Of a stretch of DNA of 64,000 nt, positions 1 through 9,690 are shown piece by piece. The position numbers and the translations under genes were made by a program. The notes beneath the pieces were generated by a model. It was not told the origin of the DNA. It saw nothing but the letters and a program-made list of their open reading frames with translations, and did not search any database. Numbering within the stretch: the first letter of the stretch is position 1; each line of letters starts with the position of its first letter. The DNA is from Chionis minor (Eukaryota; Chordata; Aves; Charadriiformes; Chionididae): assembly GCA_013398295.1 (NCBI GenBank), contig VZSF01007115.1, positions 248,001 through 312,000 on the forward strand. The letters run 5' to 3'.

Positions 1-2399
1 TTTTGTCTGAAGGACCCACAAACCTGCTGCAGTAGGAAGGACTCTTGTATAATGTATATAGGCTCCTGTTCAATGTTCTGCTACTAATACTGCGCATGTG
101 GTTCCAAAAGAGACCTTGTCAAATCATTAAATGGATCTTGCAGAGCACTGAATTTTAATTGCTCTGGGGATACTGAGAGAGAACAGCATTGATTGACTAA
201 CTGTATGTAAGTTTATTAAAAGTTGTTAATCTAATAACTAATTAAGGAACTTTATTTTACTTTTTGTATGATGTCTCTGTGATTTCATTAGTGATATTTT
301 AAATGTCCTTTTCCTAATGATTTTCATGCACCAAAAGGAAATTGAAAACATTACCTTGAACTGAAATGTTTTCTCTCTAGAGCCAATTTGCCAAACATGG
401 CAGTTTCAGCCAGCTAAATTCAGTCATCCACAAAGCACGTGGTGGGGAGATACGGAAGATCTGAAGGCAGGAGCCTGACTGTTCTCAGCAAAGGTGAGGT
501 TACACTGTGTGAGAAGAGGTACGATTATGTAGCTTTGTGTGGTATGGGTTCTTTTTTGTCTGTTGTAAGCCTTTCCTCATAAAAATGCCTTTACAGATGA
601 AGATAACTTAGTGAGATAGTGTAGCCTAAAAAAGGGAGGTTAAAATAGAACAGGCATAGAGTCAAGCTGAGGTGGTGAGATGCTCTCCTGAGAGTGAGAC
701 GGCAAATGAGAAAGATACAGAGGTACTTTGAAAGACCCGTGTCCTAGCAAAATTACTTTCTGTCCTGCAGAACCTCCACATACAGATTGTGATCCTGTGA
801 AGAAGTGAATTTTGACATTGGTGTCAGTGGATCAGCATTTGTCATCTCCATCTGTGTGTGTCCCTGTGTCTCTAAGACTGGGGCTCAGGATGGGGACAGA
901 GCAGACTAGGGAGAACTGTGAGGATTTCCTTTTTCCTCTTGCCTTCCAAATCAGAAAAGGATCAGTTAGCTTTGAATTCTGTTTACCAGGAAACTCAGCA
1001 GACTAAGGGAACATGGCTTTTTATCTAGGAAGAGAAAGACCAGGTGATTTAACAGAGTATGTCTTCTAGCCTTGGAATTTTTCTACTGAAAATTGTAATA
1101 TCGCTGGATATTGTTCAAATACAAATTACTACTGTGGTGCATATGTCATGGTTGGATACCACATTACACTAGATCTACCATCAGTTTTTAATGAAAAGGT
1201 GTAAAATAACGTAAGTTTCAGACCATGTTCCAGGGAGGATATTTTCCTGAGACAGCTACAGTAGAGGACACCGAAATGTCAGGGAGAGTGATTTTAAAGA
1301 GGGGATACAAAGCTACAGAACCACTTCTGGCTAGACTGACTGGGGGAAAGGACATCTTTTGCATTGCCTATGGCATGAATAAAGTGTGAGGCTAAATCTC
1401 GTGGGACAAAATACTGGAGAGCCATTAAGAATGGAGTATTACTATATAAACACATAGCTGGCATAAGGTGAGTAACAAATAATGAGAAGATTAGCATATC
1501 CGACTTATTGATTGTTAGAATAGAGGTAGCTAAAGGTAGAGGTGTTTTGTACTACATGTATAGCAATAACCTTTGGTATGAGGCCTCTAGTCTTTAAATG
1601 ACCAAAAAAGAAACTTAACGTCTTAAGTACTGCATTTCAAGTAGAAAATGGTTATTAACACTTGCAAACTCAAAATTTGGTTAGTTGTGTCAGCTGTCTC
1701 ATTGTGTCAGTTAAGACTTTTGTAAATGTACAGAAAATACCCTCATGAGACATTTTGGTAATCAGGAAAATGATTTGATATGTGAAAGAACTGATTGAAA
1801 AATAATGTATTATTTAGAGACCGATTATGTAAAAACTTTTTGAATTTACTGAAATGCATCAGTGAATGCTGCTTTTCAGCTTGCTTTCAACAGTAAGTTT
1901 GAGGATCAGTATCAAGGTTATCCTGGGCAAGCTTGATCAATTAAATATCCGTAAGGAAAACCTAAGCTGAGAGTGCTGTTCACATCTAGGAGGGCCTGTC
2001 TTGTAGGAAGGCTTATTGAAATTCATCCAGACCCCGGCTACCATCCTCAGCATGCCTCCAACGTGTGGCATTCAATTCCAAAACCTTTCTAGTTTGTCTC
2101 CACTAAGATATGTCCCTGATGACCAGACATGCTAAGATTTAAAAATCAGCCTTGGACAAAAATAAAACAAATGCAGAAACCCCAGCAACAGCAAACTGAC
2201 TCTTGTGGTTCCTACCATGAGAGACTTCCTCTGGAAATTTTAAATTGTATTTGTATGCAGAAGTGTTAGTTATTAGCTTTTTCTCTGATCTTTTAAGTCA
2301 TTGTGTGTTTTTGATCACAGACTTCGAAGCAATGTTACTAGTCAGAAAATTTGGTCCCTTGCTTAATTAAGAAAAGTTGATTAAAGCTTGTGCTGCAAG

Positions 2400-2480
2400 G
2401 ATAGTGATAACGTCATAAGAGAAAAGATGTTATTTACTTTATATCAGCATCCTGGGCAAACAGGCAGGATGTAAAAAAAT
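2400..2480 (+). repeat. Diverged local repeat, copy A
   Basis: By eye this stretch aligns with 3336-3416 in the same orientation. Shared landmarks, in the same order, are a GAGAAA(A)GATG block, an ATTT block and the core AGCA[C/T]CCTGGGCAAA[C/T]AGGCAG. Similarity fades on both sides. It is either an old tandem-style duplication or two copies of an interspersed repeat that I cannot name. Confidence 0.5.
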
Positions 2481-3335
2481 ACAAGGACAGTTTCCACCAT
2501 CTGCAAATTTGTGGAAAAAAGATGATAATTAGCAGGGTGCAGTCTGAGCTGGGTACATCTGTGTGCATTTGTATTAAATGTTCTGAAAGACTATTTCAAT
2601 AAAATGCTTCAAAGTACTGTCTATTTTTACGGTCCACAAGTCTCAACAGACACCCAGGAGAGGAAATGTGTTTTTTCACAACAAAAGTGCCATACTCACT
2701 TAGCACAGATTTGATTTTTGTAGAAAGAGATGAGCTTAGTAGCATCAATTTAATCTACTGAATCGATAGTGTTTGGGAAGTTTTAATTGTAGACTAAAAT
2801 TCCCCCTAGCTCCTGGCTTTGTTACTCTCGGATACAACATTACAGGGTACCGCGTCTGCTCCAGCCATTCCTGCAAACTCCACGAAGCTGATTCTTCCAG
2901 TTTAGCATATATCATGTTTTTCCTGAAGAAGAAGGGAAAAGAAAAAAAAAAAAAAGTGGGAGGGGGGAAAAACCCAGCACGCTGGGCTCTAAAACAGTCA
3001 TGGCGTGAAATCAATTTTGTAAATGTCAAGACATTGGACTGGAATTTTCCAGGGAGTCTAAGAGCATTAGCAGCTCAAATCCCGTGGAAAACCTACTCTG
3101 TATACTCTGGACAAATTAAAGAACAAGCTCTGTAAAAACAGCTGCCCTAGCAATGTGGAATATCTCTTGGAGAGAAGCCTTTGAACCAAGGTCAGCCTCG
3201 CTGTAGGGTTGCAGGGAGCGGAACTTGGCACCTCCCCAAAGCGACCGGAGATTTTTTATGTGCTGGATGTATACAGGGATATTGCCGCTGCCTGTAAACC
3301 TGGGTGTTGCTGCAGCCACAGCTACCCTTCAGGCG

Positions 3336-3416
3336 GTTAGGTGGACGTATATGTAGTGAGAAAGATGAAATTTGCCCCTTTAAAGCACCCTGGGCAAATA
3401 GGCAGAATAAATATGA
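3336..3416 (+). repeat. Diverged local repeat, copy B
   Basis: Partner of 2400-2480, about 0.94 kb downstream and in the same orientation. The core reads AGCACCCTGGGCAAATAGGC. Several substitutions and short indels separate the copies, so the duplication is not recent. Confidence 0.5.
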
Positions 3417-3630
3417 AAATATTTCACTAAAAAGAACAGCTTTCTTCCTTCAGCTGACACTCACCAATGTTCCTTCCAAGGAGTTATGCAGAAGGAAGAT
3501 GTGCACTCACATAGTTTGTCTTCCAGTATCTTATCAGGCAGAAACTTCTTATCTGGGATACCCCTTATCTTCCCTTCTCTAGTATTTTAAACATGATCTG
3601 ACCAAAACTCCAGGATCCTCTTTTCCTCAA

Positions 3631-3688
3631 AAATATGCATATTTGTATATACAAATATGTGTATATAAGTACATATGCATATATAGAA
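3631..3688. repeat. AT-rich palindrome cluster
   Basis: Positions 3638-3659 are a perfect 22-bp palindrome centred on GTATAC-like sequence with ATATTTG arms. Positions 3631-3644 form an overlapping perfect 14-bp palindrome (AAATATGCATATTT). The flank continues as TA/TG-rich sequence with another ATATGCATAT. This is an AT-rich low-complexity site able to form a cruciform. No transposon ends are visible. Confidence 0.75.
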
Positions 3689-3897
3689 ATTCCTTTGTTT
3701 TTACCCTCCTGAAATTAGTCATAAAATGATGAAGTTTTGATTTTGTTTTACCACAGGCGGTTGTAGCTCAAGTGTTTCCAACTCCAGCTCTTCCTTTAGA
3801 TGAGGTTCCCACCTCTGGCTGCGTCTCCCGTGTTTCGTTGGATTCGCTGGTACGTGACATGGCAGAGACAGGGACATATTTGAGTAGTGTGCTTGCT

Positions 3898-4030
3898 TTG
3901 GTTTGGGAAAGGCTGAGAGGCCCGGGACTGCTTAGCCTGGGGAAGAGAAGACTGAGGAGGGATCTCCTCAGGTTGGTCTAGATGATCTCTAGAGAACCTT
4001 TCCGACCCCAGCCATTCTGTGATTCCATAA
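3898..4030 (+). mobile_element. CR1 LINE fragment with internal deletion
   Basis: The left part matches the CR1 reverse-transcriptase C-terminal segment. Its translation RLRGPGLLSLGKRRLRRDLL corresponds to [20 protein letters not shown] in the better copy at 55.6 kb. At about 3970 it jumps directly to the CR1 3' end (GGTTGGTCTAGATGATCTC, then CATTCTGTGATTCC). Compared with the 55.6 kb copy, about 280 bp between these parts are missing. The element is 5' truncated and old, judging by substitutions. Confidence 0.85.
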
Positions 4031-6529
4031 ATAGTGGTATTTCTTTTCCTCCTCCCAGGTACCTGGGGATTTCAGAAATGAGCTGATGTGCTTCGTCGGT
4101 GCATCTCTATATACTAATTGGCAATATAGTCTTGCGCAAATCCTCCAGGGTTTTAAGTTGCACTGACGTGAAAACTGATCAGCACTTCAACTTTATTTAA
4201 ATCATACCGAAATCTCAAGCAATGTTTGGTAGCCTTTAATTATACTTCATTGATTACTGCTGAGAAAGAAGAATTGCAAATGATGAGAAAATAAAGTTTT
4301 AGGCTTGCATTGTGGTTAACTTTAATCATCAGTCTGATAAGCTGGCTCTTTAAATGGAGAATAATGCTGAAAAAAATATTGTCTCTAATTTTACTTTTTC
4401 TTAAATTTTTCTTATTTCTCAGGAAAAGAAGCCAAAATTCTGATTTTCCTGAAATGCACCCACTGAGGCTGACTGTATATCTCTGAGAGGTATGATTGAC
4501 TCGGGTTCCTGTTTATTAGCAAATTGGATGCTTGATGTGTCCCAAGGAAACAGTTGATGCAATTTGTTTAGTGATTTCTTGAAGAAATTCCGTTTATGCA
4601 GGTTCTTAGTTTGCCTTCTCCCTTATAGCATCTGAGGGCTGAACCTTTTTTCCACAGTTAACGATTCTTTTAACTCAAAGACGACTATATTCAAGAACAT
4701 GACATATTCTGCCTCCTGTTCACACAGTGATAAGTTGTGTTTTGCTGGAGTTGAAAGTGTTAATTGTAAGAATGGTAGGATTAATGTTCCTAATAGTGCT
4801 GTAGTAATGAGCAAGTGGAGGAGCAGAATATGCCTGTGATGTCTTTGCAAAGGTGACGTGCGATGCACGTGTGCACATGTGCATTTAACGACAAGAACTT
4901 TGTCACATAATTTTGCATCTAAACACGTAACCAGTTTATCTGATCTCCATTAGTGTTTTTTAATACATTTAGAAAATAAATGCTCCTGAAACAGTTAACA
5001 TGAAGAATGAGCTGGTTCCTGAAGTTTGTATTTCCATGACTTCCTCTTCATCACTTAATCTTTTCTGAAGCAATTTTTAAGTTTCTGCTACAAGGTAAGA
5101 TCCTATGTGTACTGAGTAGCGAAGAGGTAAAGTTGCTGTTTGTGTGTGGTGAATGTTTTATAAAAGATGTTAAATGTAATGAGCAAAGGCAGGGTACAGT
5201 GGTAGCTGTAGTGTAAAAAATATTAGCAAATGATATAACTGTCAAATTAATTAAATTCAGTATGATATAAATTAAGGCATAGTTGTATGCAAAATAAGAG
5301 TTCAGGCAGTTAGCTGGTTGGCTGTAACTAGTATATCCAGCTCATGTCAAGTAACTGTTTCAGCAGAAAGACCATCATTTGCGTTTGGGGTAAACGCAGT
5401 TAGGTTAGCAGAACTGTAATTCTCTTCATGGGGATTTGGCCTGAGTTGTCGACATAAATAAAAAATACCACCTTTCCTTCATAACAACTCTTCTTGTTCT
5501 GGATCTTAAGCCTGTGTAAATGCAGGGAGGCCAAGTATATATCCTAAGGAAAAGAATGTTGGATGTGAGGAATGTGGGCTGAGTGTTTCTGTTACCAGCC
5601 TAAGCCCCCGCTTTTATAGGCGTGCTTGGCACATCTCAATGTTAACAAATTTCTCCAGCCCCATCTTAAGCTGTTTTTTCTTTTCACTGTCACTATTTCT
5701 GAAGCCATACCATCCTGCTGGTTAGAAAGCTATGTCAGGTGTCCAAGCTAAATGACTTAGACCTTTGTTCCTCTGCCAGTATTCTCCTCTGGCTGCTATC
5801 ACCTTTGTAGCCTTTGTTTTACCAGCTCTGCTGTTCATGTCAGCGAGGGTCTCCTTTCTCCTGGTTGCCACTGATGCTGTCCTCTGTAACAGTAACAACT
5901 GGATCTAATCTTTCTTGATGTGAAAAACATTGGTATCGGTATGATGATGTATTATCTAATTGGCCTGAATATTGTGATTTGTTACACTACCTAGTGGCTT
6001 TCTGAATGATTGAGTATAAAACTTTCTTTTTGGATAGCAAACCCATAGTGTTTTACTATGATAAGGATTATATTAACAGAGCTAGGAACAACCTGTTTTG
6101 AGAAGCTGACATTTATTTGATTATAATGAAACAAAGTCATTTGTGGTTTTTCTGTTCTTCACTGCTAAGAAAATTGGTAATATTCTAAGAGAGGCTGAGA
6201 GGATTACTGTGTGAAAATGAGAGAGATGAACGGGGAAAATAAACAGCAATGTAAGATGATTCATTATTGACAATGGTATTGGAAGTTTAAAGAATGTAAG
6301 TTATCTCTGACTGGAGAGGATGGCTGTCAGACTGCACCTGCAAAGCTTTTCTTTTTGAGGTCTGGTGTTTCATGACTCTGGAGTGCATGTCAGTTGTGTT
6401 TTCTAATACACAGAATAAAAATTGAGGTGATTCAGTACACAGCTCTGTAGTGTTCCCAGATGCTTGCAAAATATTTTATTTGAACAGGGGAACATATGAA
6501 CTATTTGCAAAGCACATGAAAGTCAATAA
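4031..6529. other. Non-genic stretch
   Basis: No gene or recognisable repeat. It contains only short AT-rich runs and a 22-base alternating purine-pyrimidine near-palindrome at 4863-4884. Open frames such as 4623-4868 minus are short and unrecognised. Confidence 0.65.
4863..4884. repeat. Alternating purine-pyrimidine near-palindrome
   Basis: Twenty-two consecutive bases alternate purine and pyrimidine (GCAC/GTGTGCAC/ATGTGC blocks) and are self-complementary apart from two symmetric mismatched pairs. Such sequence is prone to left-handed Z-DNA or a hairpin. No function is implied. Confidence 0.6.
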
Positions 6530-7145
6530 GAACTTGAGTAAAAGTCAACATAGATATTCCCAGAACAACGGGTCTTCAAACCTCTTTAACTTCCTACTAT
6601 AACAAGAAGACAGGAGATGTCACATATCTTGACTTAAGCGTTTTGATATTGTCTCCTGTGACTTCTTGTAAGCAAGGCAGAGAAATACAGTTTGGTAACA
6701 ATGAAGTTATATGGGATCAAAACTTATTGTGAAATGAGTCTCAGGGAACAATTATAAATGACTGACTGTCAGAATGGAAAGGCTGTAACATGCGAATTCC
6801 CCGGTAGGTTGCTCAGGTACTACCCCATGTTCTCATTAGCAGCCTGGAGCAAAAAAGAGAGAGTCTGTTCATTAAATCTGCAGGTGGTATTAGTGTGAGG
6901 GGTTGTATGAAAAAGGTTTAACACTTAGAAGAAACTTGATGAGTGGGAGAACTAGTTTGCGATTCTGTAAGGACAAATAACAAGAGCTGGACTTGGGTAC
7001 GAACGATTAGCTGTGCAACAGGGTGGGGGGTAGCAGATTAAGCAGATGCTCTGGGGAAGGGGATGTGAAGGTCCCTGAGTGAATTGCAGCTGAGAGGGGA
7101 CCCATGGGGTCTTACTAGTAAACCTCACATTGTTCGTATTGGGGA
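6530..7145 (+). mobile_element. Decayed CR1/L3-like LINE reverse transcriptase
   Basis: Part of the reverse-transcriptase domain of a CR1-clade non-LTR retrotransposon, which copies element RNA into DNA at the target site. Landmarks appear in the right order. About 6541-6600 resembles the stretch before motif A. At 6630-6660 the remains of the 'DFSKAFDTV' motif read as DLS in one frame and FDIVSCD in a shifted frame. About 6795-6825 keeps traces of the 'GVPQGSVLGP' motif. At 6874-6891 the 'KFADDT' catalytic motif reads K-S-A-G-G-I, so both catalytic aspartates are replaced by glycine. About 6970-7090 matches the downstream segment. Frameshifts and stops are frequent, so it is inactive. No 5' or 3' end is present. 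It is far older than the CR1 copies at 18.8 and 55.6 kb. The exact subfamily is uncertain. Confidence 0.78.
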
Positions 7146-7944
7146 ATTTCAAATAGGAAATTACATATATGAAATCACCCTTCCTTCCCTAGCCAGTAGT
7201 AAGGTCTTCTCATGCCAGAACATCACCTCAGTCGTGAAAAAAGGGCGTCAGTAGAGCTAAACAGTCAGTTAGTTAAACATATCTAGCTAATAGGAACACA
7301 ACCATAAAAGATGATGTGCTTCAACAGATAGTGGTGGTTCCCCCGGGGGTACAATGGTGGAGGGCAGCTGGAGAAATTGTGGCCAGTGCTTAACCACAGT
7401 GGTTGTACTATTGGCCAAGTGTGTATTTATTTGTATTATCTGTAGTGGGATTTGGATTGGGCTCTCTGTGCTGGAACCACAAATGGGTTAGCGATAGTAA
7501 TGCTGATTGCTGTCATTTCTCATTTTTAGTTTTGTATAGATAAGGCTAGTTAGGTTATAGGACTAAATAAGATTTCTGAGGAACTTCTGTGAGTATAGGA
7601 CTTGGATCTAATTTAACACGATGATTTTATTCATGCTTTGTGTGATATTTGTTGCCTGCCACTGACAATTTTGGAAAGCAACGAAGTAGCTTGTGCAAAG
7701 GGCTCAGGAGGCTCCTCCAATATTTGCAGAAGCCGAGTTCTGTGCAGGATGTAGCTGAGGGCTGTGCTGGAGGCTGTGGTAGGATGACTATAGATTGCAA
7801 AGTTTAATTTGTCTGTTTTCACACATCGTGCACCAACTATAGACCTTGCCTATTGACTTTTTCTTGTTTATATGACAGTATTAAAGAAAAGAAAAATCCA
7901 TGAATGATGTCTAGCATAAGGAATAATGCAGTAGAAAAGGTGGT
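7146..7944. other. Non-genic stretch
   Basis: Unique-looking sequence with no gene, RNA or repeat that I recognise. The minus-strand frame at 7631-7822 is short and featureless. Confidence 0.6.
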
Positions 7945-8060
7945 CCTTTTCCTATCTCTGCCACTGGCTTGCTGTGCCGCCCTGGGTCAATGAGATTTTC
8001 TCTCTCCTGATAGCTGGCTTTTTACATGGGCAGGATCCTGGGAGCGAGGACTGTGTGTGC
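7945..8060 (+). mobile_element. MIR-like SINE relic
   Basis: The segment TCTCTGCCACTGGCTTGCTG, followed by CCCTGGGTCAATGAG and TTTTCTCTCTCCTGA, lines up with the MIR core (CTCTGCCACTTACTAGCTGTGTGACC, GGGCAAGTTACTTAACCTCTCTG). A weaker match to the following 'tcatctgtaaaatgggg' part lies at 8011-8035. MIR elements are Pol III SINEs that were active before mammals and birds split, so only heavily diverged copies are expected in birds. This was matched from memory of the consensus, and the boundaries are approximate. Confidence 0.55.
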
Positions 8061-8588
8061 TTCTCTAATGTGGACACCGGGTAACCTGCATTTGAATTTT
8101 GCACTGAAATAGTACACATGAGAATAATGCACTCCCCTACACTTGTTTGCAAACTGAAATGTAAGCCAGTAAAGCAACGGCAGTCATTAAACTGGGAAAT
8201 AAATATAGAAGTAAACATTTCTATTTCTCAGGAATTAACCAGGCAAAATATATTGTTCTGTTAGGAGTTTATGGTTTATAATGCCTATTTCCACATGAGT
8301 GAAGTTAGTGTTGACAGAAAGGTAGACTTTCAAATATAGTTAAATATTTCAATAAAACCTCTAAATTAGGGCTCTATAAACTTAAATGGAACTTGCTTAT
8401 CTTCTCTTTCATGGTCTGGTGAACTTCATAGCCTGACATTGCTTTCAAAATAGTGGAACTACGGCAGGCAAAAGCGTAGCGCTGCCATGAATAAAAACTA
8501 CTGTTGTTCCCCAATGAGGTTTTGTTGTCAAGAAGCTCTGAAAGAGAAAACTACGGAAAGGATTGAGGGAGGAAATGGTTACAGATGC

Positions 8589-8609
8589 AAAAAAAAAAAA
8601 AAAAAAAAA
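8589..8609. repeat. Poly-A tract (21 bases)
   Basis: Uninterrupted run of 21 A. There is no AATAAA just upstream and no obvious target-site duplication, so it is not supported as the tail of a processed gene copy. It is best read as a mononucleotide repeat. Confidence 0.9.
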
Positions 8610-9654
8610 GGCAACTAGGGTTGCTACTAGAAATTATTTTGGCCATTATAAGTAGCAGAAACATCTTCAGCAGTACTGAAAGAATTTCCTGCTTAATGGT
8701 TCACTATTTCATTGTTGTTTTCTTTGATTATTATTGCTGCAAGGTTTATGGGTGTTGGGAGACCTCCAGGTGAGGTGTCTTATCGAAGCAGCCCACTTAT
8801 ATTCGAGGAGCAGCAGCTGTCCACTTCTGCCGTGTAAGTCAAAACTGAGCCCTGTGGGTTGACGCTTCGAACCATTTCTCTTTCTGAACTGTCTGTAAAA
8901 CACCATTTACCCCAGGCAGGTTTGCACACCTGCAGCCAGATCTGAATCTGCCAGAGTCCCTAGAAAGGAAAATAATCTCTTGGCCATTTGGATTCAGGGT
9001 AAAATTAATTTAAGTATATTACTATTTAAAAGACTTAAGAGCAGTTAGATGACCAGGATTCTGTCTTTGATCAGCAAATATTCCCTCAACTTGTGCTTTT
9101 TTCAGCCTCCTGAAATTTAAACCTGGACTACAACTCCAGGGGCTCCCCAGGGGCTGTGATTCAGGCTGAAGCCTTCAGTTTGGCCCTTTGGGAGCCCATT
9201 CCTGGGGCTCACTGGGACTCTGTGCTCAGCTGCTGATGACATCTGAGGTTAAGGCTGTAATTCAGGTCTCCTATGCACATTTGGATTTTCATTTAAAAAA
9301 AATAGTGTAACTGATTGGAACATCTTGATGTGGACAAGCAGATTTTATCAATATAGTGCCCAGAACTACAGAAACTACAGATTGTCTGTTGCATGCATTA
9401 AGAGATGAGTGGTTGGAAATGCCAGCTGCAAATTCTTAAGGGAAATAGAGTTATCTGCTTTTCTGGTCAGATCTTAAATGCCTTTCTTGGATCACGTATA
9501 ACTTTTCAAGAGAAGAGGCACTGTGTTGAATCTGGACCTAATATCTGGTGAAGAGAGAAGAGGTACAGAGATTTTTAAGACATTTGAGAGTTGCCGTGTG
9601 GGGTCTGCTCTCACTTGTGCTCCACTGCAATCAGAGCTCTGGGCTACTGATTTT

Positions 9655-9690
9655 GTATATATATATATACTTATATATATTTTGTATATC
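9655..9690. repeat. (TA)n-rich low-complexity tract
   Basis: Two TA runs separated by CT and followed by TTTTGTATAT. Simple AT-rich repeat. Confidence 0.8.

Larger units (their letters stand above)
1..3630. other. Non-genic AT-rich stretch
   Basis: No gene recognised. Open frames here, such as 2773-3135 on plus and 2745-3029 on minus, run over the same A-rich/G-rich low-complexity patch at 2937-2966 and have no domain. A near-duplicate pair of about 80 bases lies at 2400-2480 and 3336-3416 and is listed separately. No CR1 tail, LTR ends or tRNA-like fold was seen. Confidence 0.7.

Noticed and set aside
8589..8609. Poly-A as a tail of a processed gene copy
   Set aside because: No upstream polyadenylation signal, no coding homology and no target-site duplication.
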